64,000 nt of DNA, from assembly GCF_016907295.1 (NCBI RefSeq), contig NZ_JAFBBR010000001.1, positions 310,001-374,000 on the forward strand, read 5' to 3'. The notes under the pieces were generated by a model. The model searched no databases. It saw only the letters and a program-made list of their open reading frames with translations, and was not told the DNA's origin. Every line of letters begins with the position of its first letter. The first letter of the stretch is position 1. The translations under genes and the position numbers were made by a program. The DNA comes from Microbacterium dextranolyticum (lineage in GTDB: Bacteria; Actinomycetota; Actinomycetes; Actinomycetales; Microbacteriaceae). This document shows, in pieces, positions 55,108 to 64,000 of the stretch.

Positions 55108-56553
55108 TCACAGCGCCGTGACGATCTCCTCCACGCGTTCCTTGGCGTCGCCGAAGAGCATCTGGGTGTTGTCGCGGAAGAACAGCGGGTTCTGCACGCC
55201 GGCATACCCCGACGCCATCGACCGCTTGAACACGACGACGTTGTGCGCCTGCCACACGTGCAGCACCGGCATCCCGGCGATGGGCGAGCTCGGGTCCTCG
55301 GCCGCAGCGGGGTTGACCGTGTCGTTCGCGCCGATGACGAGTACGACGTCGGTGTCGGCGAAGTCGTCGTTGATCTCGTCGAGTTCGAGCACGATGTCGT
55401 ACGGCACCTTGGCCTCGGCCAGCAGCACGTTCATGTGTCCGGGCAGGCGCCCCGCGACGGGGTGGATGCCGAAGCGCACCTCGATCCCGCGTTCGCGCAG
55501 CTTCTTGGTGAGGTCGGCGACGGGGTACTGCGCCTGCGCGACGGCCATGCCGTAGCCCGGGGTGATGATCACCGAGCGGGCGCCCCGCAGCAGTTCGGCG
55601 ACCGCTGCGGCATCCGTCTCACGATGCTCGCCCTGTTCCTTGTCGCCGCCGCGCGGCGCTTCGATGCCGAAGCCGCCCGCGATCACCGACAGGAACGACC
55701 GGTTCATCGCCTTGCACATGATGTACGACAGGTACGCGCCGCTCGAACCGACGAGGGCGCCGGTCACGATCAGCAGGTCGTTGTTCAGCAGGAAGCCGGC
55801 CGCGGCGGCCGCCCAGCCCGAGTAGCTGTTCAGCATCGAGACGACGACGGGCATGTCGCCGCCGCCGATGGATGCCACGAGGTGCCAGCCGAGCGCGAGC
55901 GCGAGCACGGTCACGGCGACGAGCAGCCAGATCGAGGGCGTCGCGACGTACCAGACCGTCAGCACGAGGAACAGGACGAGCGCGCCGACGTTCAGGCCGT
56001 TCTTGCCCGGCAGCATGAGCGGCTTCGACGACATCCGCGCGGAGAGCTTGAGGAACGCGACGATCGACCCGGTGAAGGTGACGGCGCCGATGAAGACGCC
56101 GATGAACACCTCGGCGTGATGGATGCCGACGAGCTCGGGCGCGATGCCCTCGGCGTACAGGGCGCCGTTCCAGCCGACGAGCACCGCGGCGAGTCCGACG
56201 AACGAGTGCAGCAGGGCGATGAGCTCCGGCATGCCGGTCATCTCGACGACACGGGCACGCCAGAGACCGATCGCGCCGCCGACGAGGACGGCCGCGACGA
56301 GTAGGCCGACACCGAGCCAGGCGGTGACATCGTCGGGCACGAGAGTGCCGCCCGCGACGACGAGCACGAAGGTCGCGAGCAGGGCGATCGCCATGCCGGC
56401 GATGCCGTACACGACGCCGCGGCGAGCGGACTGCTGCTTGCTGAGTCCCGCCAGGGCGAGGACGAACAGAAGTGCCGCGACGATGTATGCCGCGGTGGCG
56501 ATGGACTGGGCCAGCATGAGGCCGCCGGTGTCGCCGACGAGTGCATCGGTCAC
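55108..56553 (-). CDS. pntB: NAD(P) transhydrogenase subunit beta
   Basis: This subunit (481 aa) carries most of the proton channel and the NADP(H)-binding domain III. It has about nine N-terminal helices with [21 protein letters not shown], then domain III with [40 protein letters not shown] and [14 protein letters not shown]. With PntA it uses the proton gradient to make NADPH from NADH. Its ATG overlaps the pntA stop. Confidence 0.96.
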   Translation of the reverse strand: MTDALVGDTGGLMLAQSIATAAYIVAALLFVLALAGLSKQQSARRGVVYGIAGMAIALLATFVLVVAGGTLVPDDVTAWLGVGLLVAAVLVGGAIGLWRARVVEMTGMPELIALLHSFVGLAAVLVGWNGALYAEGIAPELVGIHHAEVFIGVFIGAVTFTGSIVAFLKLSARMSSKPLMLPGKNGLNVGALVLFLVLTVWYVATPSIWLLVAVTVLALALGWHLVASIGGGDMPVVVSMLNSYSGWAAAAAGFLLNNDLLIVTGALVGSSGAYLSYIMCKAMNRSFLSVIAGGFGIEAPRGGDKEQGEHRETDAAAVAELLRGARSVIITPGYGMAVAQAQYPVADLTKKLRERGIEVRFGIHPVAGRLPGHMNVLLAEAKVPYDIVLELDEINDDFADTDVVLVIGANDTVNPAAAEDPSSPIAGMPVLHVWQAHNVVVFKRSMASGYAGVQNPLFFRDNTQMLFGDAKERVEEIVTAL

Positions 56554-58106
56554 TTCTGGTCCCCCTTCTGGAACATGGCGAGCATCCGGCGGGTCACGGC
56601 GAAGCCTCCGAAGATGTTGATGGATGCCAGCAGCACCGCGATCGCGGCGAGAATCTGCACCACGGGGTTCGGCACGATGATCTGCGTCATCGCCCCGACG
56701 ACGATGATGCCGCTGATGGCATTCGTGATGCTCATGAGCGGCGTGTGCAGGGCGTGGGCGACCTTGCCGATGACGTAGAAGCCGATCACGACCGACAAGG
56801 TGAGCACCAGGAAGTGCTGGGGCAGCGGCGGGGGCGCCACGGCGCAGACGAGGAACAGGGCGGCGATGCCCGCGACGATGAGACCCGTCTTGGCGGCCGG
56901 CGACAGGGTCTTCTTCTCTGCCGGAACCGAGGCCGGCGTCGACGCTGCGCCCGGTGCCGCGGCGGGCGCGGCCGAGACCTGGACGGGCGGGGGAGGCCAG
57001 GTGACGGCGCCGTCCTGCGTGACGGTGACGGCACGCTGCACGACGTCGGATTCGTCGATGCGCAGGGTGCCGTCCTTGCCGGGGGTGAGCAGGGTCAGCA
57101 GGTTCAGCAGGTTGGTGCCGTAGAGCTGCGAGGCCTGCTGGGGCAGGCGCCCGGCGAGGTCGGTGTATCCCAGGACGGTGACGCCGTTCGCGGTGACGAC
57201 GCGCTCGCCGGCGACAGAGCCCTCGACGTTGCCGCCCTGGCCGGCGGCCATGTCGACGATGACGCTGCCCGGCTTCATCGCTGCGACATCGGAGGCGGTG
57301 ATGAGGCGAGGTGCGGCGCGGCCGGGGATGAGCGCCGTCGTGATGATGATGTCGACGTCGGCGGCCTGGTCGCTGTAGAGCTTCGCGGCTGCGGCGTCAT
57401 AGGCGGCGCTCGTCGCCTTGGCGTACCCGTCGGACGAGACTTCCTTCTGCTCGTCGGGGACGACGACCTCGAGGTAGGTGCCGCCGATGGATGCCACCTG
57501 GTCGGCGACCTCGGGGCGCGGGTCGGTGGCGCGCACGATCGCGCCGAGGCTCGAGGCGGCGCCGATCGCGGCGAGTCCCGCGACACCGGCGCCCGCCACG
57601 AGCACCTTCGCCGGCGGCACCTTGCCGGCGGCGGTGACCTGCCCGGTGAAGAAGCGGCCGAACTCGTTCGCCGCTTCGACGACGGCGCGGTAGCCGGCGA
57701 TGTTGGCCATCGAGCTGAGCACGTCCATCGACTGTGCACGAGATATGCGGGGAACGGCATCCATCGCCAGTGCGGTCACGCCGCGCGCGGCGAGTGCCGA
57801 CAGCAGCTCGGGGCGGCGCGCGGGGGAGAGGATGCCCACGAGGGTCGTACCGGGGTGAAGCAGCGCGATCTCGGCATCCGTCGGCGCGGTGACCATGAGC
57901 ACGACGTCCGCAGCCCACGCGTCATCGCGCGAGGCGACGGTCGCACCGGCATCCGCGTACGCGCCGTCGGGGAACGACGACGCGGCGCCCGCTCCGGTCT
58001 CGACGACGACGTCGTATCCGAGCGCGATCATCTTCGCCACGGTGGGGGGAGAGGCGGCGACGCGCGTCTCGCCGGGCTGCTCGCGGACGATGCCGATGCG
58101 GGCCAT
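56550..58106 (-). CDS. pntA: NAD(P) transhydrogenase subunit alpha
   Basis: The protein (518 aa) has the NAD(H)-binding domain I ([40 protein letters not shown]) and a C-terminal set of four membrane helices. A Pro/Ala-rich linker lies near residues 375-410. All alpha-subunit parts are in one chain, as in E. coli. AAGGAG four bases before the ATG at 58106 sets the start. Confidence 0.96.
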   Translation of the reverse strand: MARIGIVREQPGETRVAASPPTVAKMIALGYDVVVETGAGAASSFPDGAYADAGATVASRDDAWAADVVLMVTAPTDAEIALLHPGTTLVGILSPARRPELLSALAARGVTALAMDAVPRISRAQSMDVLSSMANIAGYRAVVEAANEFGRFFTGQVTAAGKVPPAKVLVAGAGVAGLAAIGAASSLGAIVRATDPRPEVADQVASIGGTYLEVVVPDEQKEVSSDGYAKATSAAYDAAAAKLYSDQAADVDIIITTALIPGRAAPRLITASDVAAMKPGSVIVDMAAGQGGNVEGSVAGERVVTANGVTVLGYTDLAGRLPQQASQLYGTNLLNLLTLLTPGKDGTLRIDESDVVQRAVTVTQDGAVTWPPPPVQVSAAPAAAPGAASTPASVPAEKKTLSPAAKTGLIVAGIAALFLVCAVAPPPLPQHFLVLTLSVVIGFYVIGKVAHALHTPLMSITNAISGIIVVGAMTQIIVPNPVVQILAAIAVLLASINIFGGFAVTRRMLAMFQKGDQK

Positions 58107-58257
58107 GGTGCTCCTTCGATCGTGCACGGCCGGGGCATCCGGGCCACGCCCGCGCACCGCGCCGGGTGACGTTCCCGACTCTAGGGGGCGGCGTGGATGC
58201 CGGGGCCGGGGATGTCGCGGAAATAATCCCGGTTCTTCGATCCGTAGACTCGGGTGC

Positions 58258-58833
58258 ATGACCGCCGCCTCCACGCCCGAGCTCGAGTCCGAGCGCCGCG
58301 CCCTCGTCGACCTGATCGCCGCCGAGGCCGTCTTCCACGGTGATTTCACGCTGTCCAGCGGCAAGAAGGCGACGTACTACGTCGACATGCGCAAGCTCAC
58401 GCTCGATCACCGTGCGGCTCCCGCGATCGGTCGTCTCGTGCTCGACGCGGTGCGCGACCTGAACGTGGACGCCGTGGGGGGGCTCACCCTGGGCGCCGAC
58501 CCGATCGCGAATGCCGTCATGCACGCGTCGGTCGCCGCCGGCACGCCCGTCGACGCGTTCGTCGTGCGCAAGGAGCCCAAGGACCACGGCCGCGGCCGTC
58601 AGATCGAGGGCGCTGAGGTCGCCGGAAAGCGCGTCGTGATCGTCGAAGACACCTCGACCACCGGCGGCTCGCCGCTGAAGGCCGCCGACGTGGCCGCCGC
58701 GGCCGGCGCCGAGATCGTCGCCGTCGTCACGGTCGTCGACCGCAAGACCGGAGCGCAGGCCGCCGTCGAGGCCGCCGGCTACGAGTGGCGGTCGATCATC
58801 GACCTCGACGACCTGGGGCTGGCCGCGCAGTAA
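58258..58833 (+). CDS. pyrE: Orotate phosphoribosyltransferase
   Basis: This pyrimidine enzyme (191 aa) forms OMP from orotate and PRPP. The PRPP motif [20 protein letters not shown] lies near residues 120-139, and [20 protein letters not shown] and [16 protein letters not shown] are family signatures. TAGACT lies seven bases before the ATG at 58258. The longer upstream frame is antisense to pntA. Confidence 0.95.
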   Translation: MTAASTPELESERRALVDLIAAEAVFHGDFTLSSGKKATYYVDMRKLTLDHRAAPAIGRLVLDAVRDLNVDAVGGLTLGADPIANAVMHASVAAGTPVDAFVVRKEPKDHGRGRQIEGAEVAGKRVVIVEDTSTTGGSPLKAADVAAAAGAEIVAVVTVVDRKTGAQAAVEAAGYEWRSIIDLDDLGLAAQ

Positions 58834-58887
58834 CGGGCCGCGCCGACGGGGGCGACGACCGCCGCGGGCCGCCACCGCGGCCCCGCG

Positions 58888-59736
58888 TCACCGCACGACA
58901 GCAGTGACAGTGGCGAGTCGGGCGAGCACCTCCTGGCTGATCGAGCCGAGCAGGAAACGGGCGAGTGCGCCGCGTCCGTGCGTGCCGACGACAGTCATCC
59001 GGGCATCCTGCGCCGCCTCGTTGAGCACGTGCGACGGATACCCCTGCACGGCCCGCCGCTCGACGGCCAGGTCGGGGTAGTCGACGGTGAGGCCGGCCAG
59101 GGCGAGAGCGAGCACCTCTTCGGTGGCCGCCTGCATGTTCGTCAGGTACATCTCGGGGTACACGGCGAGCGAGTTCCGCGGTGCGGAGAGCGGCGTCCAG
59201 GCGCTCACCGCGATGAGCTTCTCACCGAGGCGCGCAGCCTCGGCCGCGGCGAAGCGCAGTGCGTGCTCGGACGACGTCGACCCGTCGACCCCGACGACGA
59301 CGCCCGACCTCGGCCGCTCCTCGAGAGCGGGCACGACGACGACCGGGCACTCCGCGCCGGCGACGATGCGCACGCCGTGCGCACCTCGCGCGGGACGGTC
59401 GGACGATCCGCGGTAGTCGCTGCCGATGACGAGCAGCGTCGCGTCGCGGGATGCCTCGTTGAGCACTCGCACCGGATCGCCCGCCGCGACGCGGGTCGTG
59501 ATCGAGAGGCTCGGATGTGCCGCGCGCACTCGTTCGACGTGCGTGTCGAGCAGCTCTTGCGCGGCGGTCAGGGCTTCGGCGACGATGTCGTCCTCACCGA
59601 CCGCACCCACTGCGCCGCCGACGACCGCAACGAGTTCGACGGCCTGCCTGCGGGCGATCGCCCGTTCGACGGCCCAGTCCACGGCGTGGCTGCTGACCTG
59701 GGCATCCTTCACGCCGACGATGATCGTGTTGTTCAT
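58888..59736 (-). CDS. Universal stress protein, tandem Usp domains
   Basis: The protein (282 aa) carries two Usp domains. The second keeps the ATP-binding pattern G-X2-G-X9-GS in GTHGRGALARFLLGS near residues 250-264; the first has a variant, GSDYRGSSDRPARG. GAAGGGACGG precedes the ATG. It is divergent from the TipA-like regulator, which could also act on it. Confidence 0.92.
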   Translation of the reverse strand: MNNTIIVGVKDAQVSSHAVDWAVERAIARRQAVELVAVVGGAVGAVGEDDIVAEALTAAQELLDTHVERVRAAHPSLSITTRVAAGDPVRVLNEASRDATLLVIGSDYRGSSDRPARGAHGVRIVAGAECPVVVVPALEERPRSGVVVGVDGSTSSEHALRFAAAEAARLGEKLIAVSAWTPLSAPRNSLAVYPEMYLTNMQAATEEVLALALAGLTVDYPDLAVERRAVQGYPSHVLNEAAQDARMTVVGTHGRGALARFLLGSISQEVLARLATVTAVVR

Positions 59737-59825
59737 GGTTCCGTCCCTTCATTGGGAGTGTCCGTGACTCCACGCTACGCGAGCGGCGCGGTGCGTGCCC
59801 CGGTGGGCACCGTGAAAACACTCGC

Positions 59826-59856
59826 TTGACTCTGCCGCAACGGCAATGCCTAGCGT
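59826..59856 (+). promoter_or_regulatory. MerR-type promoter with 19-bp spacer and dyad
   Basis: TTGACT (59826-59831) and TAGCGT (59851-59856) are separated by 19 bp. The spacer holds the dyad TGCCG-CAA-CGGCA (59833-59845). Over-long spacers with a central dyad are the hallmark of MerR-family activation by DNA untwisting. The first ATG is eight bases after the -10 box. Confidence 0.85.
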
Positions 59857-59864
59857 GGGGTGAC

Positions 59865-60662
59865 ATGAGCATGCGGACGGATGACGACGCACCGGGAACG
59901 GGTGGGAGCGACATGATGGAGTGGCCGATCAGAGACCTCGCCCGGGCGACCGGACTCACCAGTCGCACCCTTCGCCACTACGAACAGATCGATCTGCTGC
60001 GCCCGTCCCGTGTGGCGGGCAATGGGTATCGCTTCTACGCAGACGCGGAGGTCGCGCGGCTCTACCGCATCCTCTCGCTCCGCGCGCTCGGGCTCCCGCT
60101 CGCGGGCATCCGTCTCGCGCTCGACGACGAGACGTCGCTCGCTTCGGCGATCGAGTCCCACCTCGCGCTCCTCGAGGAGCGACGAGACCACACCATCCAC
60201 CAGATCGCCGTCGTCCGAGACACCCTCGACGCGGTGAGGAAAGGACGATCCATGTCGATCGACGATGTTTTCTCCGGGGTCGACCCGAGTCGGTACGAGA
60301 CCGAGGTGCGCGAGCGCTGGGGTGACGACGCCTGGGAGCGCTCGGCCCGGCGACGCGCCGACCTGACCGACGAGCAGCGCGAGGCCGACGACCGCAGGAG
60401 TGTCGATGTCAACGCCGCCCTCCGGGCTGCCGCCGATGCGGGGGACGACCCGAGCGGCCCCCGCTTTCAGGCGCTGATCGCCGACCACCACCGGTGGGTC
60501 GCCGAGCAGTGGGGCGGACGGTCGCCGGACCGGGCGGCCTACACCGGCCTCGCCGAGATGTACGTGACGGATGCCCGTTTCGCCGCGGTCTACGGCGGTG
60601 TGCCCAGCGCCGAGGTCATCCGCGCGGCGATCCACCTCTGGAGCCGCGACCACCTCGCGTGA
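59865..60662 (+). CDS. MerR-family regulator with TipAS drug-binding domain
   Basis: The protein (265 aa) has a MerR helix-turn-helix (WPIRDLARATGLTSRTLRHY, LLRPSRVAGNGYRFYADAEV) at about residues 20-60, a coiled coil, and a C-terminal TipAS-type domain (HHRWVAEQWGGRSPDRAAYT, LAEMYVTDARFAAVYGG). TipA proteins sense thiopeptides and other drugs and activate their own promoter. The promoter here has the matching 19-bp-spacer design. The start is set by that promoter, since codons from 59826 lie in the -35 box. Confidence 0.9.
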   Translation: MSMRTDDDAPGTGGSDMMEWPIRDLARATGLTSRTLRHYEQIDLLRPSRVAGNGYRFYADAEVARLYRILSLRALGLPLAGIRLALDDETSLASAIESHLALLEERRDHTIHQIAVVRDTLDAVRKGRSMSIDDVFSGVDPSRYETEVRERWGDDAWERSARRRADLTDEQREADDRRSVDVNAALRAAADAGDDPSGPRFQALIADHHRWVAEQWGGRSPDRAAYTGLAEMYVTDARFAAVYGGVPSAEVIRAAIHLWSRDHLA

Positions 60663-60735
60663 TCGGGCTCGCTCGCCTCGTCTCGTGGGACCCGTATCGT
60701 GCGGCGCGTCTCACCCGGCTCGTCTCCCTCGGTTC

Positions 60736-61084
60736 GGGGTCTGGTGTGGTCGGGTCGGGGTGGTTGGGGCGGCCTCGCGCGGCCCCGAACTGGTGCGAGC
60801 GCGGCGCGGCGGGTTTGGGGTCTGGTGTGGTCGGGTCGGGGTGGTTGATGCGGCCACACGCGGCCCCGAACTAGTGCGAGCGCGGCGCGGCGGGTTTGGG
60901 GTCTGGTGTGGTCGGGTCGGGGTGGTTGATGCGGCCTCACGCGGCCCCGAACTGGTGACCTGGCGGCCTCACGGGGCCCCGAACCCGTGGCCTGGCGGCC
61001 TCGCGCGGCCCCGAACCCGTGCCGGGCGGCCACACGCGGCCCCGAACGTGTGTGGGCGCGGCCGCAGGCGGCCCCGAACGGGTC
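60736..61084. repeat. Minisatellite: 81-bp units and about 31-bp subunits
   Basis: GGGGTCTGGTGTGGTCGGGT begins units spaced exactly 81 bp apart, near 60736, 60817 and 60898. Each contains the core GCGGCCNCNCGCGGCCCCGAAC. Four further copies of the core alone follow at about 31-bp spacing up to 61084. The core can form a GGCC/GGCC hairpin. The 434-bp gap between genes at 60663-61096 holds nothing else that I can see. Confidence 0.9.
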
Positions 61085-61096
61085 ACACGAGAGGAC

Positions 61097-61276
61097 TCAG
61101 CGGAAGATCGGCAGCTGCGACGCGAGGGCGAGCACGAGGCCCGCGAGGGTCAGCAGCAGGATGCCGCGACCGTTCGGCAGCGGGGTGCCCTGCGGGGCAT
61201 CCCGTCGCCCGCGGACGAACAGGACGAGGGCGACGATCAGCAGGATCATCGCGGTGACGACGAGGACGATCCCCAT
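61097..61276 (-). CDS. Small membrane protein, 59 aa
   Basis: The product starts MGIVLVVTAMILLIVALVLF, has a basic loop VRGRRDAP, and then a second helix (GILLLTLAGLVLALASQL) ending PIFR. Its ATG overlaps the stop of the upstream 39-residue gene (TGATG), so the pair is translationally coupled. Function is unknown. Confidence 0.72.
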   Translation of the reverse strand: MGIVLVVTAMILLIVALVLFVRGRRDAPQGTPLPNGRGILLLTLAGLVLALASQLPIFR

Positions 61277-61395
61277 CAGTCATCGCCCCGATCGCGCCGG
61301 CGTCCTCGCACGAACTGCACCACGAAGACGACGAGCGTTCCCGCGAGGATCAGCGCGCTGGTGGCCAGCAGCAGGGTCTGCTCGGTCGGGTTCAC
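61276..61395 (-). CDS. Small membrane protein, 39 aa
   Basis: The product begins VNPTEQTLLLATSALILAGT, with one helix to about residue 29, and ends RGRRRDRGDD. GGAGGAGGCGTC directly precedes the GTG at 61395, an excellent ribosome-binding site for so short a frame. It is coupled to the 59-residue gene. Nothing more can be said of its role. Confidence 0.72.
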   Translation of the reverse strand: MNPTEQTLLLATSALILAGTLVVFVVQFVRGRRRDRGDD

Positions 61396-61429
61396 GACGC
61401 CTCCTCCGCCCGGGCACAGGCGGGCAGTG

Positions 61430-62638
61430 TCAGCCTAGCTCGCGGCGCGGGACGAGCCCGTCCTCCCCGAACACGGCGGCGGCGAAGCGGGCGGCGATCT
61501 CGGCGTACAGCTCCGCGTCGGGGTGCAGGCTGTCGGGCAGCGTGTAGCGGGCCTGGTCGTCGGGTCCGAACAGGCTCAGCCCGTCGAGGTAGGAGATCGG
61601 TTCGCCGGATGCCGCGCGCACGCGTGCGACCTCGGCGAGCTGCCGCCGCGACTCCGTCATCGTGAGCGCGCCCTTCGCGACGTCGCCGGCGGCGCCCGTC
61701 GTGTGGCAGCGCACACGCCCGCCCTCGAGGAACTCCACATCGGCCGGCCCGGGCACGTCCTCGCTGCCCGGCCAGAGGATCGAGGACGCCAGCACGATCG
61801 GCGTGTCGGGGTGGCCGACGCGTACCCGGTCGAGAAAGCCGTGCACCGCCGGGGTGAAGGTGCGCTGGTCCATCGAGCGGGCGCCGACGATGTTGACGCC
61901 CACCTTGAGGGAGATGACGTCGGCGGGACTCGCCGCGATCGCATCGGCGACGAATGGATCGAGCATGCACTGTCCGCCGAAACCCAGGTTGACGAGCGAC
62001 AGGTCACTCCTCCGTGCGGCGATGACCGGCCACGCCCCGGTCGGTGAGGGAGTTTCGACGCAGTGGCTGATCGAGCTGCCATGGTGGATCCACACCGGCG
62101 CCCGAGAGGGCTCGGCGGCCGCGACCGGGGCATCCGCGCTCAGATCCTGCAGGTCGACGGTCATGCCCTGCGGCAGCCACACGGTGACGTCCTTCTCGCC
62201 GGCGCCGTCGAGGGTGAACTCGAGCGTCGCGGGGGGCGACATGATGGACGAGCTCGCCGCATCCCCCGTCCAGGACAGGCGGCGGATGTCGGTGACCGGC
62301 GCCCGCACGACGTGCACCGGCGCGCCGTCGACCTCGACCACGATGTCGTTCACGGGACCGGGGAGCTCGTCGAAGAACAGCTGCGTGCAGCGCAACGTCA
62401 GCGACAGCCGCGTCGCCGCCGTCGTGAGGCGCACACGCACGCCGCTCGCGTTCGAGGTGATGGCGCGCAGGATCTCGCCGTTCGGCGGAAAGTGCGCCCC
62501 AGCGCGGCGCGGCAGACGCAGCGGGCGGATGCCGTCGGTGTCGTCGATGTCGAGGTGACCTTCGAGCAGCACGTCGACAGCGCCGAGGCGCACGACCTCG
62601 CCGATGCCGGTCGCGGGGGCGATGAGCGGAGTGGTCAC
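61430..62638 (-). CDS. SGNH/GDSL-type hydrolase
   Basis: This is a two-domain esterase (402 aa). A beta-rich N-terminal domain of about 170 residues precedes an SGNH hydrolase domain. The nucleophile Ser is in WIHHGSSISHC, block II Gly is in NLGFGGQC, block III is VGVNIVG, and the Asp-His pair is in LPDSLHPDAELY. GSS replaces the usual GDS. The start is GTG with a GTGA overlap onto the neighbouring hydrolase gene. It probably deacetylates a carbohydrate or small ester imported by the MFS protein. Confidence 0.85.
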   Translation of the reverse strand: MTTPLIAPATGIGEVVRLGAVDVLLEGHLDIDDTDGIRPLRLPRRAGAHFPPNGEILRAITSNASGVRVRLTTAATRLSLTLRCTQLFFDELPGPVNDIVVEVDGAPVHVVRAPVTDIRRLSWTGDAASSSIMSPPATLEFTLDGAGEKDVTVWLPQGMTVDLQDLSADAPVAAAEPSRAPVWIHHGSSISHCVETPSPTGAWPVIAARRSDLSLVNLGFGGQCMLDPFVADAIAASPADVISLKVGVNIVGARSMDQRTFTPAVHGFLDRVRVGHPDTPIVLASSILWPGSEDVPGPADVEFLEGGRVRCHTTGAAGDVAKGALTMTESRRQLAEVARVRAASGEPISYLDGLSLFGPDDQARYTLPDSLHPDAELYAEIAARFAAAVFGEDGLVPRRELG

Positions 62639-63441
62639 GAGGCGGTCCTTTCGGAGTGGTTCTGGATGAACGAGACGGTGCGCGCGATGAGGTCGTCGCG
62701 CTGGGGCAGCTGCGCCCAGCCGTGGTCGGCTCCCTCGACGACGACGAGTTCGGCGCGCTCGCCGAAGACATCGGCCTGCGTGTACCTCTCGGCGCAGCGC
62801 AGGGGCACGAAGTCGGCCGTGCCGTGCAGAAGCAGCGCGGGCCCGCGGTAGGCGGCCGCTCTCGCGTACGGGTCGAAGCCGAGCGCGTCGTCACGCATGG
62901 CCGGGCCCATGCGCATGCCGAAGAAGTCGAAGAACCCGCCGGGCGCATCGAGCGCCGCGAGCGAACGGCCCTGGATCTGCCCGGCTCGGATGTCGTCGAC
63001 GAAGACCGATGCGGTCGACCACATCGTGAGCGAGCGGACGTCCGCCTCCTCGGCTGCAACTGCGGCGGCGATCACCGACCCCAGGCTCATGCCGACCAGG
63101 TGCACGTCGTCGGCGTCGACCTCGGGGAGTGCGCGCACCGCGGCGAGCACGTCGCGCGTGTCGGCGATGTCGCCGGATGCCGTCGTGTCGAAGAACTCGC
63201 CGTCGCTCTCGCCGTGGCCCGCGCGGTCGAACGCCACGACGCCGATACCCGCCGCGACGAGCGCGCGCGCCAGCGTCACGAAGACACCGGTCGTCTCGAC
63301 GCGGCTGCCGCCGAATCCGTGCAGCAGCACCGCCGTGGTGCGCGGCGCAACCGGCCCGGTCGGTGAGGGGTCACCGGGCAGGTAGTGCGTGCCGCGGAGG
63401 GTGAGCCCGCGGACCTCGGTGGCGAAGGGCTGAACGTTCAT
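62635..63441 (-). CDS. Alpha/beta hydrolase
   Basis: The enzyme (268 aa) has oxyanion region VLLHGFGGS near residues 38-46, nucleophile elbow GMSLGS near 116-121, acid in LLHGTADFVP, and His in EGADHGW. It resembles feruloyl-esterase or acyl-transferring serine hydrolases. It lies 51 bp after the MFS gene and overlaps the SGNH hydrolase gene, so the three form a catabolic operon for an ester substrate. Confidence 0.88.
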   Translation of the reverse strand: MNVQPFATEVRGLTLRGTHYLPGDPSPTGPVAPRTTAVLLHGFGGSRVETTGVFVTLARALVAAGIGVVAFDRAGHGESDGEFFDTTASGDIADTRDVLAAVRALPEVDADDVHLVGMSLGSVIAAAVAAEEADVRSLTMWSTASVFVDDIRAGQIQGRSLAALDAPGGFFDFFGMRMGPAMRDDALGFDPYARAAAYRGPALLLHGTADFVPLRCAERYTQADVFGERAELVVVEGADHGWAQLPQRDDLIARTVSFIQNHSERTAS

Positions 63442-63492
63442 GGGGCATCCGATCTCTCGATGGGCGGAACGGGGTGATGTGGCCCGGCTCGG

Positions 63493-64000
63493 TCAGGGGC
63501 GCAGCGGGTCGCCGGCGAGAACCGGCGCGACCGGGGATGCCGCGGTCACCAGTCGATCCTCGACGTCGAACTCGTTGCGCACGCCCCGACGGAAGCCGAC
63601 CCAGCCGATGAAGAAGCCGAGCGCGGCGACGATCGACACCCCGGCGTACACGCCGCTCGGGTTGAGGACGAGCAGAGCCGGGGTCACGACGTTGAATCCG
63701 GCCGTCGCGAAGCGCGCCACGGCGTAGACCGTGCCCTGCGCGGTCGAGCGCAGCATGGTCGGGAACGATTCCTGCGTCCACACCTTCATGATCGTCTCGA
63801 AGCAGAACGCTCCCGCGAACGTCGACACGAGCACCGACACGATGAGCGCGGGCAGGGTGAAGCCGAAGACGACCGGCACGAGGTTCGCCGCGACGACGGC
63901 GATCGACCCGGCGACGAAGTACGACATCCGCCAGCGCGTGTCGGCCACCGCCATGAACCACACGGCGCCGAGGATCGCGGCGGGCATCGCGAGCAGCGTC
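63493..64000 (-). CDS. MFS transporter (partial, N-terminus off window)
   Basis: The visible C-terminal 170 or so residues contain about five membrane helices, with FETIMKVWTQESFPTMLRST, an MFS sugar-porter-like loop, and a short polar tail ending VLAGDPLRP. The N-terminal part lies beyond the right edge. It heads a likely operon with two hydrolases and may import their substrate. Confidence 0.82.
   Translation of the reverse strand, partial: TLLAMPAAILGAVWFMAVADTRWRMSYFVAGSIAVVAANLVPVVFGFTLPALIVSVLVSTFAGAFCFETIMKVWTQESFPTMLRSTAQGTVYAVARFATAGFNVVTPALLVLNPSGVYAGVSIVAALGFFIGWVGFRRGVRNEFDVEDRLVTAASPVAPVLAGDPLRP

Noticed and set aside
54544..56304. Long plus-strand frame through the heptamer repeat
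   Set aside because: The frame is open only because the 7-bp unit reads through in every phase; it then runs antisense to pntB.
60958..61084. Possible CRISPR array (repeats of about 31 bp)
   Set aside because: The repeats are directly adjacent with no unique spacers of constant length, they vary internally, and no cas genes are near.

Overview
The window is high-GC actinobacterial chromosome. Gene content, pervasive 4-base start/stop overlaps, many apparently leaderless genes and the HspR/HAIR heat-shock circuit point to a Microbacteriaceae member, most likely Microbacterium or a close relative (inferred from style, not from a marker gene). I see no rRNA, tRNA, insertion sequence, prophage or CRISPR array.

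Layout. 1-9.2 kb, minus strand: a sulfur-assimilation block. A sirohydrochlorin chelatase is followed by cysI, an APS-reductase-type cysH, cysD and cysN, an ssuABC-type sulfonate/nitrate ABC importer, and cobA, which runs off the left edge. CobA and the chelatase supply siroheme for CysI. 9.3-10.6 kb: two divergent MarR-like regulators with Gly/His-rich tails share a short intergenic region full of TGCATGT motifs. 10.7-17.8 kb: a BCCT betaine-type transporter, a UMF1-type MFS protein, a DUF3224/AraC divergent pair, a DEAD-box helicase and a TetR regulator. 18-20.4 kb: an ornithine-cyclodeaminase-family enzyme and a frameshifted FAD amine oxidase. 20.5-24.7 kb: dnaK-grpE-dnaJ-hspR with two HAIR operators. 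24.6-30.5 kb: a frameshifted DUF2252 gene, an unknown protein, two glycosyltransferases, a small membrane protein and a GlxA-type regulator.

30.6-34.0 kb, minus strand: a tightly coupled five-gene operon starting with an EspC/WXG100-like small protein and a 468-residue protein that looks like a type VII secretion cargo. It continues with a membrane protein and two proteins sharing a domain layout with the unknown protein at 26.0-26.6 kb. No secretion ATPase and no known toxin domain are present. This is my best candidate for an undescribed system. 34.2-36.4 kb: clpB without its N-domain, behind its own HAIR operator. 36.8-41.1 kb: a four-gene, fully overlapping type III polyketide operon (synthase, methyltransferase, FAD monooxygenase, UbiA prenyltransferase).

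41.2-51.9 kb: a nitroreductase, a LuxR regulator that carries a 5-base duplication frameshift and has a 16-G tract upstream, RraA, a VOC protein, a cation/proton antiporter, a two-component system with an ABC exporter, and a GT87-like membrane glycosyltransferase. 52-64 kb: xth, small membrane proteins, a repeat-rich gap at 52.9-55.1 kb, pntAB, pyrE, a universal stress protein, a TipA-like MerR regulator with a textbook 19-bp-spacer promoter, a minisatellite, two tiny coupled membrane proteins, and an esterase/hydrolase/MFS operon cut by the right edge.

Window-wide signals: GGATGCC/GGCATCC is heavily over-represented on both strands, TANNNT boxes sit 6-8 nt before about 15 start codons, and several families of intergenic hairpin repeats occur.
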